From: Listeria innocua
Lineage (GTDB): Bacteria > Bacillota > Bacilli > Lactobacillales > Listeriaceae
Assembly: GCF_028596125.1 (NCBI RefSeq)
Contig: NZ_CP117229.1
Coordinates: 2,402,001 to 2,466,000 of the forward strand
Reading direction: 5' to 3'
Length of the DNA stretch: 64,000 nucleotides
In this document: positions 10,807 to 20,980 of the stretch, one piece after another
Layout of the letters: each line of letters begins with the position of its first letter
Numbering within the stretch: position 1 is the stretch's first letter
Position numbers and translations under genes: made by a program
Notes under the pieces: model-generated
What the model saw: the letters and a program-made list of their open reading frames with translations, nothing else
What the model was told of the DNA's origin: nothing
The model's database searches: none

Positions 10807-11160
10807 TTAATTTTCTTTATTACCCCATAAAACGGAATTAATAATCATGTTTGCAAAAGCCATAATTGCTGCAATAATCAACGCTGTACCAAAACCATCA
10901 ATTTGGAAAGAATCTCCAATAAAGAAAGTAGTCATTTCAAGCATAATTGCATTAATCACAAAGGTGAAAAGCCCAAGTGTAAATATATTAATCGGTAAAG
11001 TTAAAAGGAGTAAAATAGGTCTAATTAGCATATTAAGAATTGCTAATATAAAACTCGCTAGTAGCGCCGTCGTGAATCCATCTACGTGGAAACTTGTAAA
11101 GAATCCAGATAATGCTACAAAAAGCACCGAGTTAATGATTACGCCTATAATCCAACGCAT
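10807..11160 (-). CDS. yvlD: YvlD-like phage-holin-family membrane protein
   Basis: Small integral membrane protein of 117 residues with four hydrophobic segments (about residues 2-22, 27-50, 54-78, 86-110), typical of the YvlD/phage-holin IV superfamily. The biochemical function is unknown. It is the last gene of a four-gene operon (DUF4097, PspC-DUF4097, PspC, YvlD). In L. monocytogenes this operon is reported as induced by envelope stress through LiaSR; that is recalled knowledge. GGGAGTGA lies in the 3' end of the preceding gene. Confidence 0.85.
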   Translation of the reverse strand: MRWIIGVIINSVLFVALSGFFTSFHVDGFTTALLASFILAILNMLIRPILLLLTLPINIFTLGLFTFVINAIMLEMTTFFIGDSFQIDGFGTALIIAAIMAFANMIINSVLWGNKEN

Positions 11161-11168
11161 ATTTTAGT

Positions 11169-11369
11169 TCACTCCCATTCTGATTCAGGTGTTGCTTTTG
11201 GCATAATAATCGCAGCTAGAATATAAAGTAAAATCCCAGTACCTAAGAATAGAACTGCTCCAGCCCAAATTAGACGAATGATTGTTACTTCAATACCAAA
11301 GTATTCTGCAAGCCCACCACAAACACCAGCAAACATTTTTTGTGATGAAGATTTATATAACTTTCTCAT
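11169..11369 (-). CDS. PspC-domain membrane protein
   Basis: 66-residue protein that is essentially one PspC domain. A short basic N terminus is followed by the FAGVCGGLAEYFGI signature (residues 13-26) and two hydrophobic stretches. PspC proteins sense membrane damage in proteobacteria. A second PspC copy forms the N terminus of the neighbouring 403-residue protein, so the two may interact. AAGGAAGGG precedes the ATG; yvlD starts 8 bases after its stop. Confidence 0.88.
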   Translation of the reverse strand: MRKLYKSSSQKMFAGVCGGLAEYFGIEVTIIRLIWAGAVLFLGTGILLYILAAIIMPKATPESEWE

Positions 11370-11392
11370 TGTTTTCCCTTCCTTTCATTTTA

Positions 11393-12604
11393 TTAAACGT
11401 TCTTTGTTTCGAGTTCAGAAACTTTGATAATTCCATTTCCTACTTTCGCTTGAAGTGTTGCCATACTTATCTCTTCTGCATTTTGAGTGAAAACAAAAGT
11501 TCTTTCTGCGTCATCCCAAATTTTTGCATTTTTTAAGTCGAAGTAAATTTTTTCTTTTTTCGTTCCGAGTGTTCCATCAACATTCCATGTTGGCGGGATT
11601 TGAATCCGAATATCGCCATTTGGTGCTTCTAAATCTGCAGCTGAGGAAGTTTCATTTTCGAGAATATATTCAACATCCCCTTGAGCCGCCTTAGCAATTG
11701 TTGTATGGAAATTACCTTGAAGAGCAATGTCTCCTTTAGCAGTAGACATATCTACATTTTCAACAGAGCTACGTTTGAAGAAAATTTCACCGTCTTTGGA
11801 TTCCGTGCTGAGGAATTTACCACTAGCTCCTGAAGAACGAATATCACCGTGACGTGTTTTGATAATAGCATCTTCTGCAGCTGTATCATCATATTTCAAA
11901 TTACCATTAAGTAATTGAATTTTTACTTGTTCATATAAACGTTTTGGAATAGTAACAACTAAATCTGTTTTTAGTAATTCATTTTTTGATTCAAAAGTGA
12001 AACTATCTGGTGAAATGTCTAGCATTGTTTGGCTAAAGAAGTAATCCCAGAGTTTTTCTTCACTTAATTGACGAATGGAGCGTGCTTTTTCGTGTACAGC
12101 TAGTACGGCACGAATTTTCATTTGATCTTTGTCCCAAGAACGGATAATAACATCCCCAGTAGCTACTCTTATTGTAAAAGAGCGGAAAGTTGCATCGTCA
12201 AAATTGAATTCTCGCACTGGACGAGGACGAGCTTCTTTTCTTCTTGCTCCGTGATGGATTGGTTCTGGTCTAACTGGTTTTTGTCTGTTGTGATGACGGC
12301 TATTTCTCATCGCTTCTCGCACTTCCTGTCTCGCTTCATTACGGTCGGCGTGGCGTCTTCTTTTTTCATCAACGCGGCGACGGTGCCGTTCAAGTACTTC
12401 CTCATTACTTGTATCAGAAGAAGGAATCACAAACAAGGCAACGATGTAAGCAATAATCGCAATACCGGTTTTCATCGTAATAATCGTGATGATAATATAG
12501 ATAAGGCGTAGAAGTGTGGCATCTATTCCTAGAAATTCGGCTAGTCCGCCAAAAACACCGCCGACTTTCCGGTCCACTCTTGATCTTCTTAATTTTTTAT
12601 CCAT
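11393..12604 (-). CDS. PspC domain fused to DUF4097 (adhesin-like) domain
   Basis: 403 residues. Residues 1-65 form a PspC domain with VGGVFGGLAEFLGI and two membrane spans. Residues 75-125 are a very basic linker rich in Arg and His. The remainder is a DUF4097 beta-solenoid with regularly spaced GD/GN motifs (VATGDVIIRSW, TRHGDIRSSG, APNGDIRIQI). The design suggests a membrane anchor with a sensor or scaffold domain, but no function is established. It lies in the envelope-stress operon and is separated from the upstream yvlB by a strong hairpin. Confidence 0.85.
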   Translation of the reverse strand: MDKKLRRSRVDRKVGGVFGGLAEFLGIDATLLRLIYIIITIITMKTGIAIIAYIVALFVIPSSDTSNEEVLERHRRRVDEKRRRHADRNEARQEVREAMRNSRHHNRQKPVRPEPIHHGARRKEARPRPVREFNFDDATFRSFTIRVATGDVIIRSWDKDQMKIRAVLAVHEKARSIRQLSEEKLWDYFFSQTMLDISPDSFTFESKNELLKTDLVVTIPKRLYEQVKIQLLNGNLKYDDTAAEDAIIKTRHGDIRSSGASGKFLSTESKDGEIFFKRSSVENVDMSTAKGDIALQGNFHTTIAKAAQGDVEYILENETSSAADLEAPNGDIRIQIPPTWNVDGTLGTKKEKIYFDLKNAKIWDDAERTFVFTQNAEEISMATLQAKVGNGIIKVSELETKNV

Positions 12605-12631
12605 GTTAGCTCTTCCTTTCTTATTTCTATG

Positions 12632-12666
12632 TAAAATCTAGCGCGCTTTCTCCGCGCTAGATTTCA
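12632..12666 (-). terminator. Strong intra-operon hairpin
   Basis: A perfect 12-base inverted repeat (12634-12645 with 12653-12664; arm AAATCTAGCGCG) with a 7-base loop lies between yvlB and the PspC-DUF4097 gene. Only four T residues follow on the minus strand, so it may be a partial terminator or an mRNA-processing or stability element rather than a full stop. Confidence 0.6.
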
Positions 12667-12671
12667 ATTAA

Positions 12672-13922
12672 TTATTTTGCATCACGAATCTTAACGGAAC
12701 CTGTAGTTGCTTCTGCTTCGATTTTTAGTGAAGAATCAGCTGCTGTTGGTAGTTTAGTAAATACAATTGATTTACTTACTGATTCAGTTTTTGATTGAAG
12801 TACTTCTGCATCTTTTAAGTCTAAATATAGTTTTCCCAGGTTTGTATGGAAGCGACCATCTACACCAATAGTTGTTGGTACGATTACTTCGATATTACCG
12901 GCACCCGTTTTAGCTTTTAAGAAAGTAGCTTCATTACCAGTTAGCTGATAATTAACGTTACCATTTTTAGTTTGCAAGTTTGTTGAGTAATAATTACCTT
13001 TTACTGCCACATTACCGTTAAATGTTTTAAGTGCTACATCACGGATTTCACCATTTTGGATACGTACATTCCCATTAATTGATTCAATTTCAGCTAAAGT
13101 AGCATTTAGTGTACCAATGCTAACATTACCATTTGTTGTTTTTACAAATAAATCGCGGCCTGATAATTCATCCATGTGGAAATTACCATTCAGCATTTTT
13201 ACAGAAACATAATCATACTCACGACGAGGCAAGTACACAGTTAAATTCGTAACGATTTGTTTCGATGTTGATTCAAAACGCAATGTTTCTTCATCTACAC
13301 GTAAAGTCGTTTTATCAAAAAAGATTTTAAGTGCTTCATCTTCTGGATATTCTTTGAAAAGTTTAATCATCGCGTGAACTTTAATATCATTTGAGTCGGA
13401 TGGTTTAAATTCAACATTACCATTAGCAATTTCAAATTCTAAAATTGAAAGCGTTGTGTCGTGGTAAATGAAATCACGTTCAATCTTAGTAGATGTAAGA
13501 AATGGAAACGGCATATCTTTTACTTGTTTAAACGCGCTGTTTAGGAAAGAACCGATCTTTTCACCAGCTTGTGATAAGTCATTGACCATATTGCGCATGG
13601 AGTCTTCACGGTCTTTAGAAGAATTTTCATTTTCTTCTTGGTGCTCATGGTTTTCTGGAGTTGGTTCTGGGCGTCTCTTACGGCTTTTCGGAGCAGTGTA
13701 AGGATTTCCTTCATTGTTCCAACCTTTGCTATAATCATACGTTGGTTCTTCTTCCGGTTCTTCAACACGTTCTTCTCTTGGTGCTGTAGAACGACGGATA
13801 TTTTCTTTTGCTGCGGATTTACCTTCTTTTTTAGAAATATTTTCAAGTAGGGTAAGGGCCTCTTCAGTAGAAATGATACCTTGTTTCACTAATTCGAGAA
13901 TACGTTTACGTTCATTTTCCAT
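12672..13922 (-). CDS. yvlB: DUF4097 protein YvlB
   Basis: 416 residues, no signal peptide. The N terminus (RILELVKQGIISTEEALTLL) is a short helical domain of the YvlB type. A charged, low-complexity linker spans about residues 35-110. The C-terminal DUF4097 solenoid repeats the word NGN about every 20 residues (IANGNVEF, LNGNFHM, TNGNVSI, INGNVRI, FNGNVAV, KNGNVNY), one per coil. The second ATG (13922) is chosen because AGGAGG is 8 bases upstream and too close to the first. It is the first gene of the operon after the promoter at 14006-14034. Confidence 0.88.
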   Translation of the reverse strand: MENERKRILELVKQGIISTEEALTLLENISKKEGKSAAKENIRRSTAPREERVEEPEEEPTYDYSKGWNNEGNPYTAPKSRKRRPEPTPENHEHQEENENSSKDREDSMRNMVNDLSQAGEKIGSFLNSAFKQVKDMPFPFLTSTKIERDFIYHDTTLSILEFEIANGNVEFKPSDSNDIKVHAMIKLFKEYPEDEALKIFFDKTTLRVDEETLRFESTSKQIVTNLTVYLPRREYDYVSVKMLNGNFHMDELSGRDLFVKTTNGNVSIGTLNATLAEIESINGNVRIQNGEIRDVALKTFNGNVAVKGNYYSTNLQTKNGNVNYQLTGNEATFLKAKTGAGNIEVIVPTTIGVDGRFHTNLGKLYLDLKDAEVLQSKTESVSKSIVFTKLPTAADSSLKIEAEATTGSVKIRDAK

Positions 13923-14005
13923 TTTCATTTCCTCCTAATTTTTCGGTTTAGCTATTTTAGGCTTGCTTCATGTGCAAGTAATCTATCTGTTTTATCTATG
14001 ACTCT

Positions 14006-14034
14006 ATTATGAAGGAAAAAATAATTTCTGTCAT
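14006..14034 (-). promoter_or_regulatory. Sigma-A type promoter of the yvlB operon
   Basis: On the minus strand ATGACA (14029-14034) and CATAAT (14006-14011) are separated by exactly 17 bases; each differs from consensus by one base. It lies about 85 bases before yvlB. I could not assign a LiaR box with confidence. Confidence 0.65.
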
Positions 14035-14090
14035 ACAACCAGAGGATGATTATTTGTTTAGACTTTGGGTGGTTTGGTCTTCGGCACAAG

Positions 14091-14127
14091 AAAAAAATCC
14101 CGCTTATTAAAATATAAGCGGGATTTA
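14091..14127 (-). terminator. uvrA terminator
   Basis: Perfect 12-base stem AATCCCGCTTAT / ATAAGCGGGATT (14096-14107, 14114-14125) with a 6-base loop, followed by seven T residues on the minus strand, directly after the uvrA stop. Confidence 0.9.
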
Positions 14128-14130
14128 GAT

Positions 14131-17001
14131 TTATTTTTTCTTAGCTGTTGCAATACGTTCTTCTGTGCGTTCTTTGTCACGTTCTAAAATTGGTTTTAAG
14201 TATTTGCCTGTGTATGATTTTTTAGAACGCGCGATTTTTTCTGGTGTGCCAGTTGCGATAATTTGACCGCCGCCATCGCCACCTTCTGGACCTAAGTCAA
14301 TCAAGTAGTCAGCTTGTTTAATAACATCTAAATTATGTTCAATAACAAGAACTGTATCGCCGTTTTCTTCTACAAGTCTTTGTAATACTTTTAGTAAACG
14401 GCCGATGTCATCTGCATGGAGTCCAGTGGTTGGTTCATCAAGGATGTAGAATGATTTACCGTTGCTGCGTTTATGAAGTTCGGACGCTAGTTTCACACGT
14501 TGCGCCTCACCGCCAGAAAGAGTTGTTGCAGGTTGACCGAGACGAATATAGCCCAGTCCCACATCGACAATGGTTTGCAGTTTGCGAGCAATTCGCGGTT
14601 GGTTAGTGAAATATTCTAACCCTTCTTCCACAGTCATTTCTAGCACTTCGGCAATGTTTTTCCCTTTGTAGCGAATATCCAAAGTTTCGCCATTATAGCG
14701 TTTACCATGACAAACTTCGCAAGGTACATAAACATCTGGTAAAAAGTGCATTTCGATTTTTATGATTCCATCGCCCTTACATGCCTCACAACGACCGCCT
14801 TTTACGTTGAAACTGAAACGGCCTTTTTTGTAACCACGGACTTTGGCTTCATTAGTACTCGCGAATAGATCACGAATATCATCAAACGCGCCAGTATATG
14901 TTGCTGGATTAGATCTTGGTGTTCTACCGATTGGAGATTGATCGATATTGATGATTTTTTCTAGGTTTTCGATTCCTTTTATTTCTTTATGTTCACCTGG
15001 TTTGGCGTGATTTCGATTAAGCTTTCTCGCTAGCGCTTTTCTTAGTACTTCATTGACTAGTGAGCTTTTTCCGGAACCGGATACCCCAGTCACACATGAA
15101 AAAGTAGCTAGTGGTATTTTGGCATTTACATTTTTTAAGTTGTTTGCTTTAGCTCCGACGATTTCTAATTCAAGTCCGTTTCCTTTTCTTCTTTTGGCAG
15201 GAACAGGAATGAATTTTTTGCCAGAAAGATAATCCCCGGTGATAGAGTTTTTGTTCTTCGCCACTTCTTCTGGCGTTCCGGCTGCAACAATTCGCCCGCC
15301 ATGTTCTCCAGCACCTGGACCAATATCAATCAGATAATCTGCTGCCATCATTGTGTCTTCATCATGTTCCACGACAATAAGCGTATTTCCAATATCTCGC
15401 ATACTTTGAAGTGTGTTGATCAATCGATCGTTATCACGCTGATGAAGTCCAATGGAAGGCTCATCAAGAATGTAAAGTACGCCAGTCAATCTCGAACCAA
15501 TTTGGGTTGCTAGTCGAATTCGCTGTGCTTCTCCTCCTGATAAAGTTCCAGCAGCACGGCTCATTGTTAAATAATCAAGCCCAACATTTTTTAAGAACCC
15601 TAGTCTAGCTCGCACTTCTTTGAAAATTGGCGCCGCGATTTGCGTTTCTTTTTCTGAAAGCTCTAGGCTATCAAAGAAATCAAGAGCTTCATTGATGGAA
15701 AACTCGCTAATTTGCCCTATGTGATGATTGTTCACTTTGACAGAAAGTGTTTCTTCTTTAAGACGATATCCTTTACAAGATGGGCAAGGTAAATCCGTCA
15801 TATACTGCGCCATTTGATCGCGAGTGAAATCTGAATTAGTTTCACGGTAACGACGTTCGATGTTTGGCAGAATTCCTTCAAACGGAATCCAAGTTTCTCG
15901 TGTCATACCAAAATCATTTTTGTATTCAAAGTAAAATTCTTTGTCTTTTGAACCATTTAAAACAATATCTAATGCTTCTTTCGAAAGTTCTTCTATCGGT
16001 GTATCCATATCAATTCCAAATTCTTTACAAGCAGAAGCTAGCATTTGTGGATAATATTGTGAACTAATTGGTCTCCACGGAACAATTGCGCCTTCATTTA
16101 ATGTTAAACTTCTATCCGGAATAACCGTGTCCACGTCTACTTCTAATTTTGTTCCAAGTCCATCACAAGTAGGACAAGCACCAAACGGGCTATTAAATGA
16201 AAACATTCTTGGCTCTAATTCACCAACCGAAAAACCACAATAAGGACATGCATAATGTTCGCTAAATAGTAATTCTTTATCACCCATAATTTCCACTACT
16301 GCGTATCCATCAGCCAGGCGTAGAGCAGCTTCAATAGAATCATATAGTCGAGTATTTATGCCTTCTTTAATGACAATACGATCGATTATAATTTCGATAG
16401 AATGTTTTTTGTTTTTTTCGATTTCGATTTCGTCGTTAATATCGTATATTTCTCCATCAACCCGAATACGTACGTAGCCTTCTTTTTTAATTTCTTCAAT
16501 TGTTTTCTTATGTGTTCCTTTTTTACCAGAAACTATAGGCGCCATAATTTGAATACGTGTTTTTTCTGGGTATTCGAGCACACGGTCTACCATTTGTTCG
16601 ATTGTTTGGGAAGTGATTTCAATGCCGTGGTTTGGACACACTGGATGCCCCACTCGTGCATAGAGTAAACGCAAGTAATCATGTATTTCTGTAACTGTCC
16701 CAACGGTAGATCGCGGATTACGGCTAGTAGTTTTCTGATCGATAGAAATAGCTGGGCTTAACCCTTCAATTAAATCTACATCCGGTTTATCCATTTGACC
16801 TAAAAATTGGCGAGCATAAGCAGACAAAGACTCTACATAACGTCTTTGTCCTTCTGCATAAATTGTATCAAAAGCTAGCGAAGATTTTCCTGAACCAGAA
16901 AGCCCGGTCATCACTACTAATTTATCTCTTGGAATCTCTACATCAATGTTTTTTAAATTATGGGCTCTTGCACCTTGAATGACTATTTTTTCTTTATCCA
17001 A
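14131..17001 (-). CDS. uvrA: Excinuclease ABC subunit A
   Basis: DNA-damage recognition ATPase of nucleotide excision repair, 956 residues, full length. It has two ABC modules: Walker [10 protein letters not shown] (residues 33-41) and GVSGSGKSS, and two signature LSGGEAQR segments. Zinc ligands lie in CPYC/CPTC and CEAC/CEVC. The start is TTG at 17001 behind GAAGGATG. Seven bases separate it from the uvrB stop, so uvrB-uvrA form one SOS-controlled operon. Confidence 0.97.
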   Translation of the reverse strand: MDKEKIVIQGARAHNLKNIDVEIPRDKLVVMTGLSGSGKSSLAFDTIYAEGQRRYVESLSAYARQFLGQMDKPDVDLIEGLSPAISIDQKTTSRNPRSTVGTVTEIHDYLRLLYARVGHPVCPNHGIEITSQTIEQMVDRVLEYPEKTRIQIMAPIVSGKKGTHKKTIEEIKKEGYVRIRVDGEIYDINDEIEIEKNKKHSIEIIIDRIVIKEGINTRLYDSIEAALRLADGYAVVEIMGDKELLFSEHYACPYCGFSVGELEPRMFSFNSPFGACPTCDGLGTKLEVDVDTVIPDRSLTLNEGAIVPWRPISSQYYPQMLASACKEFGIDMDTPIEELSKEALDIVLNGSKDKEFYFEYKNDFGMTRETWIPFEGILPNIERRYRETNSDFTRDQMAQYMTDLPCPSCKGYRLKEETLSVKVNNHHIGQISEFSINEALDFFDSLELSEKETQIAAPIFKEVRARLGFLKNVGLDYLTMSRAAGTLSGGEAQRIRLATQIGSRLTGVLYILDEPSIGLHQRDNDRLINTLQSMRDIGNTLIVVEHDEDTMMAADYLIDIGPGAGEHGGRIVAAGTPEEVAKNKNSITGDYLSGKKFIPVPAKRRKGNGLELEIVGAKANNLKNVNAKIPLATFSCVTGVSGSGKSSLVNEVLRKALARKLNRNHAKPGEHKEIKGIENLEKIINIDQSPIGRTPRSNPATYTGAFDDIRDLFASTNEAKVRGYKKGRFSFNVKGGRCEACKGDGIIKIEMHFLPDVYVPCEVCHGKRYNGETLDIRYKGKNIAEVLEMTVEEGLEYFTNQPRIARKLQTIVDVGLGYIRLGQPATTLSGGEAQRVKLASELHKRSNGKSFYILDEPTTGLHADDIGRLLKVLQRLVEENGDTVLVIEHNLDVIKQADYLIDLGPEGGDGGGQIIATGTPEKIARSKKSYTGKYLKPILERDKERTEERIATAKKK

Positions 17002-17008
17002 TTCCGCT

Positions 17009-18985
17009 TCATCCTTCCGCTTTTATTTCCAGTAAAGCATCACGAAGTTCAGCTGCACGTTCGAAATCAAGTGCTTTGGCTGCTTCTTTCATCTCGTGTT
17101 CCATACCTTCAATGAAAATATCTCGTTCTTTCTTAGACATTTTACTTAAATCATGTTGTTTTATTGCTTCTCGTTCATCTGCGGCAGAAGTTGCTGCGAT
17201 AATGCCACGAATTTCTTTTCTAATTGTTTTTGGTGTGATGCCATGTTTTTCGTTATATTCAATTTGGATTTTACGACGACGTTCAGTTTCACTAATCGAA
17301 TTGCGCATGGAATCTGTCATTTTATCTGCGTACATAATTACTCGTCCATTTTCATTACGGGCAGCTCGTCCCATCGTTTGGATTAAGGAACGTTCTGAAC
17401 GTAAGAAACCTTCTTTATCGGCATCTAAAATTGCTACCAAGGACACCTCTGGTAAATCGATTCCTTCACGGAGTAAGTTAATCCCAACAATAACATCGTA
17501 TACCCCTAATCGAAGGTCACGAATAATTTCAATTCGCTCTAATGTTTTTACCTCAGAATGTAAATATTGAACTTTTACGCCGGCTTCTTTTAGGTAATTC
17601 GTCAAATCCTCCGACATTTTTTTCGTTAAAGTAGTGATTAGAACTCGTTCGTTCTTCTCAACTCGATCATTGATTTCATCCATTAAATCATCTATCTGAC
17701 CTTGGATAGGACGTATTTCGACAATTGGATCTAGTAGTCCGGTAGGTCGAATGATTTGTTCAATTACATCTGGATTCTTTTCTAATTCGTATGGGCCTGG
17801 GGTTGCAGAGATAAACATAATTTGATTAATATGCTTTTCAAATTCTTCTAATCGAAGTGGACGGTTATCAAGTGCGCTTGGCAACCTAAAACCATGATCG
17901 ACTAGCATTTGCTTTCTGGCTTGGTCCCCGTTGAACATGCCACGAATTTGAGGCATCGTTACATGTGATTCATCAATAACTATTTGGAAATCATCTGGGA
18001 AATAATCTAGCAATGTATATGGAGTTACTCCCGCTGGACGTAGTGATAAATGTCTTGAATAGTTTTCAATACCTGAACAATAACCCATTTCTTCCATCAT
18101 TTCTATATCGTAATTGGTTCTCTGTTCAAGACGCTGTGCTTCCAGTAGTTTATTTTCTGCTCTTAAGACTTTAAGGCGGTCTTCAAGTTCTGCTTTTATA
18201 TTAACAATTGCTTTTTTCATAATATCTGGTCTAGTAACAAAGTGAGATGCTGGGAAAATAGAAACGTGTTCTCTGTCGCCTATGATTTCTCCAGTAAGGG
18301 CATCTACTTCCCTAATACGTTCAATTTCGTCGCCAAAAAATTCAATTCTCATACAGTGTTCATCTCTAGATGCCGGGAAAATTTCGACCACATCTCCGCG
18401 GACACGAAAACGACCGCGCTGAAAATCAATATCATTTCGGTCATATTGAATATCAACCAGCTTGCGTAACAATTGGTCTCGGCTAATCTCCATGCCTACC
18501 CGAAGCGAAACTAGCATTTCTCCGTATTCGACCGGCGAACCTAAACCATAAATACAAGATACACTGGCGATAATAATTACATCTCTACGTTCAAAAAGTG
18601 CTGCTGTAGCGGAGTGACGAAGCTTATCTATTTCGTCATTGATACTAGCGTCTTTTTCAATGTAGGTATCACTCTGCGGTACATAAGCTTCTGGCTGGTA
18701 ATAATCATAGTAACTAACAAAGTATTCCACTGCATTATTCGGGAAAAACTCTTTGAATTCACTATATAATTGTCCCGCTAGCGTCTTATTATGTGCCATA
18801 ACAAGAGTTGGTTTATTTACTTCTTGAATTACATTAGATACAGTAAAAGTTTTCCCTGTACCGGTTGCCCCAAGTAAGGTTTGGTGTTTTAAGCCTTTTT
18901 TTAATCCCGCAACTAATTGTTCTATTGCTCTAGGTTGGTCTCCTTGTGGGCTATACTTAGAAACTAACTCAAATTTATCCTTCAA
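17009..18985 (-). CDS. uvrB: Excinuclease ABC subunit B
   Basis: Helicase-like damage-verification subunit, 658 residues. The Walker A GATGTGKT is at residues 39-46, the beta-hairpin region [10 protein letters not shown] near residue 95, the DESH box in the middle, and the C-terminal UVR domain that binds UvrC is present. I chose the TTG at 18985 ([11 protein letters not shown]) because GGGGGA lies 7 bases upstream. The ATG at 19000 has its only AAGGA directly abutting it. It precedes uvrA. Confidence 0.96.
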   Translation of the reverse strand: MKDKFELVSKYSPQGDQPRAIEQLVAGLKKGLKHQTLLGATGTGKTFTVSNVIQEVNKPTLVMAHNKTLAGQLYSEFKEFFPNNAVEYFVSYYDYYQPEAYVPQSDTYIEKDASINDEIDKLRHSATAALFERRDVIIIASVSCIYGLGSPVEYGEMLVSLRVGMEISRDQLLRKLVDIQYDRNDIDFQRGRFRVRGDVVEIFPASRDEHCMRIEFFGDEIERIREVDALTGEIIGDREHVSIFPASHFVTRPDIMKKAIVNIKAELEDRLKVLRAENKLLEAQRLEQRTNYDIEMMEEMGYCSGIENYSRHLSLRPAGVTPYTLLDYFPDDFQIVIDESHVTMPQIRGMFNGDQARKQMLVDHGFRLPSALDNRPLRLEEFEKHINQIMFISATPGPYELEKNPDVIEQIIRPTGLLDPIVEIRPIQGQIDDLMDEINDRVEKNERVLITTLTKKMSEDLTNYLKEAGVKVQYLHSEVKTLERIEIIRDLRLGVYDVIVGINLLREGIDLPEVSLVAILDADKEGFLRSERSLIQTMGRAARNENGRVIMYADKMTDSMRNSISETERRRKIQIEYNEKHGITPKTIRKEIRGIIAATSAADEREAIKQHDLSKMSKKERDIFIEGMEHEMKEAAKALDFERAAELRDALLEIKAEG

Positions 18986-19092
18986 CTCGGATTCCCCCAT
19001 TCCTTATCGGTCCGATTCTGGCATCTAAAAGCTTTAACTGTAAAATATCCAGCAAAGCAAAAAGCGGATTTTTCAGATCCGTTAATGTTTCT

Positions 19093-19143
19093 ATTTTATC
19101 ATAAATATTTTAATTAGCCTAGCAAAAACCGAACATATTTTCG
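19093..19143 (-). promoter_or_regulatory. uvrBA promoter with LexA (SOS) box
   Basis: CGAAAATATGTTCG on the minus strand (19130-19143) differs at one base from the Gram-positive LexA box CGAACATATGTTCG. Directly downstream lie TTGCTA (19120-19125) and, after 16 bases, TATGAT (19098-19103). An overlapping extended -10 TGATAAAAT is also possible. LexA binding here would block the -35 region. Confidence 0.8.
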
Positions 19144-19154
19144 TATTCATTTGA

Positions 19155-19190
19155 AAATAAAAAACGCAACCTGTTGATTACGCTTTTCTT
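19155..19190 (-). terminator. csbA terminator
   Basis: On the minus strand AAAGCGTAA pairs with TTGCGTTTT (one mismatch) across TCAACAGG, followed by a T-rich tract. It separates csbA from the uvrBA promoter. Confidence 0.65.
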
Positions 19191-19232
19191 TATTTTATCA
19201 CTTTTAGAGTATTCTACCTATCTATTTGCTCT

Positions 19233-19472
19233 TTAAAAGTCACTGCCGCTTTTCTTTAAACGTCGTAACATGTATGTGGCTACGACAAAACCAATTGTCA
19301 TCGAAAAGGCGTCTATCGTGATTAGCCAAAACGAACTTGTGTAACCCAATTTGGCAGAAGCGGCTATCAAAACCACCATAAGCACTAAGGCGACATAACG
19401 GTTATACGTGATGCGCGCAAAGAGAATGACAAGCAGACAAGGGAAAATAAGTGCAGATATAATTTGATCCAT
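19233..19472 (-). CDS. csbA: CsbA-like small membrane protein
   Basis: 79-residue integral membrane protein with three hydrophobic segments and a basic C terminus (RRLKKSGSDF). It resembles B. subtilis CsbA, a sigma-B-controlled protein of unknown function encoded just upstream of uvrBA, and the position here is identical. It follows the HD-domain gene by 21 bases and probably shares its transcript. I found no convincing sigma-B promoter immediately before it. Confidence 0.8.
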   Translation of the reverse strand: MDQIISALIFPCLLVILFARITYNRYVALVLMVVLIAASAKLGYTSSFWLITIDAFSMTIGFVVATYMLRRLKKSGSDF

Positions 19473-19493
19473 CTTACTTCCCTCCCCAATTTT

Positions 19494-20141
19494 TTACTCG
19501 TCACGCAATGCTTTTGTCGTTATTTCTGTAGTAAGTTGTGGTAATTCCGTCTTTTCAATACCTTTTTCAGCAAGCATATCTGGTAAAATTTCTTTTAAAA
19601 AGTATTTTACACTGGCCATTTCTCGGTATTCATAAATAGTCGCAAGTGCTTCACTATAAATTTCAACAAAAATGTTTTCTGGATTACCTTTTTGGATCTC
19701 GCCAAAGGACTCATATAACAAGTCTACTTTATCAGATATAGCGAGAATTTTCCCTTCTAACGTACTGTCTTTCCCTTCTTTTAACAAGTGTCGATAAATC
19801 GGTTGGAAAGTTGCTGGTATCTCGCGGCTAATAAAATTTTTAGTCATGCTTTCTTCCACTTCAGAGAGCATTTCTCTTAGTTCTGTCGTTGCGTATTTTA
19901 CAGGTGTTTTAATGTCACCAATAAAAAGCTCTGAATAGTCATGATTCAACGCTTTTTCATATAAAGCACGCCAATTAACCTCATTGCCCGCATCTTCTTC
20001 TACAGCTCCAAAAAACTGTGCAATAGAAGTAACCTTGTAAGAGTGTTCTGCAACCGAATGCTCTTGATATTTAAATTTTCCCGGGCAACGATAAATGTTC
20101 TCTAAATCCGATAAACTTTGGAAATATTGATGAATTCCCAT
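19494..20141 (-). CDS. HD-domain hydrolase, YfbR/5'-nucleotidase-like
   Basis: 215 residues. The metal-binding histidines His28 and His33 (EHSVAEHS) and the HD pair His67-Asp68 in NHDYSE are intact, followed by DIKTPVKY, as in YfbR-type HD phosphohydrolases that dephosphorylate deoxynucleoside monophosphates. A substrate cannot be read from sequence. GGAGTG lies 5 bases before the ATG. It is flanked at 21 bases on each side by a small membrane protein gene and csbA; the three form a likely operon. Confidence 0.8.
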   Translation of the reverse strand: MGIHQYFQSLSDLENIYRCPGKFKYQEHSVAEHSYKVTSIAQFFGAVEEDAGNEVNWRALYEKALNHDYSELFIGDIKTPVKYATTELREMLSEVEESMTKNFISREIPATFQPIYRHLLKEGKDSTLEGKILAISDKVDLLYESFGEIQKGNPENIFVEIYSEALATIYEYREMASVKYFLKEILPDMLAEKGIEKTELPQLTTEITTKALRDE

Positions 20142-20162
20142 ACTATCACTCCATTCTTCGTT

Positions 20163-20549
20163 TTATTCCTCTCTTTTTTGTTTTTTATTGGCAGGATTAG
20201 TATTTTCGATTTCGCGCATCATTAATGCTGCACAGTAACCAATTAGAGCGATCATTGCTGCGGAATAGGTTCTAAAATTATCTGTAGCAAAAATAAAAAT
20301 AATTGCTGAAAACAGAAGTGTCGTTAATATTCCCCAACTAAAAAGTTTCGTACCTCGTGCTGTTCCTACTTTCATATGCGAATATATTCCTACATAACAT
20401 ACCAACTGAATAATAATAAATTGTGCAACCGACAAACCAATAACTGCCGCAAGATTGCTATTCCAAATAACTGCTAAAATAGAAATAATAACCATGACAA
20501 CTATTCCCGCAATGACGATAAATTTTTGTACTGGCGATAATTTGCTCAA
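20163..20549 (-). CDS. Four-helix membrane protein of unknown function
   Basis: 128 residues with four predicted transmembrane segments (about 10-29, 33-54, 67-87, 93-110) and a charged tail (KKQKREE). I do not recognise a family. The start is TTG at 20549, with GGAGG 7 bases upstream. A possible extended -10 (TGA then TAAAGT) lies about 40 bases before it. First gene of the likely unit with the HD hydrolase and csbA. Confidence 0.75.
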   Translation of the reverse strand: MSKLSPVQKFIVIAGIVVMVIISILAVIWNSNLAAVIGLSVAQFIIIQLVCYVGIYSHMKVGTARGTKLFSWGILTTLLFSAIIFIFATDNFRTYSAAMIALIGYCAALMMREIENTNPANKKQKREE

Positions 20550-20655
20550 AATGTTTCCTCCAAATTTTTATTTGTTAACTACTTTATCATAATCTCTCAT
20601 TATTTGGCATAAAAAACACCCATCATTCCTAAAAAGGTTTTCTGAGCGCTTGTTG

Positions 20656-20961
20656 TTAGTGATGGTGCACGTGGCGAATTGCTTGGGTCAGTAATTCTAA
20701 TACGTGATTATCATCTTGCATATAATAAATTGTAGTGCCTTCACGTCTTGATTTCACAAGCCTTAAGTTTTTTAAAAAACGGAGCTGGTGTGAAACCGTT
20801 GTTTGATTAAAAGTCAGCGTTCGCGCAATTTCATTCACAGAGTATTCTCGCTCTTGAAGCAGGTTTAAAATTTGAACACGTGTCGGATCAGAAAGCGCCT
20901 TGAAAATTTGCGTTACACTAAAAAGCGTCTCTTCATCTAAAGTTTGTTTTGCGTTTTCCAT
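20656..20961 (-). CDS. ArsR/SmtB-family metal sensor, CzrA-like
   Basis: Winged-helix repressor of 101 residues from the ATG at 20961 (GAGGTG 6 bases upstream); the frame extends seven codons further without a site. The recognition helix region is [14 protein letters not shown] (residues 50-63). Asp84, His86, His97 and His100 fall at exactly the alpha-5 ligand positions of S. aureus CzrA, so zinc/cobalt sensing is likely. Unusually, no cation efflux gene adjoins it. An operator-like palindrome overlaps its leader, implying autoregulation. Confidence 0.88.
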   Translation of the reverse strand: MENAKQTLDEETLFSVTQIFKALSDPTRVQILNLLQEREYSVNEIARTLTFNQTTVSHQLRFLKNLRLVKSRREGTTIYYMQDDNHVLELLTQAIRHVHHH

Positions 20962-20980
20962 CAGAATCACCTCATTCTTC

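Noticed and set aside
12122-12511. 129-codon plus-strand ORF opposite the PspC-DUF4097 gene
   Set aside because: Lies fully antisense to a well-supported gene and its composition mirrors the Arg/His linker.
17076-17570. 164-codon plus-strand ORF opposite uvrB
   Set aside because: Serine/isoleucine-rich shadow of the highly conserved uvrB frame; no start signal.
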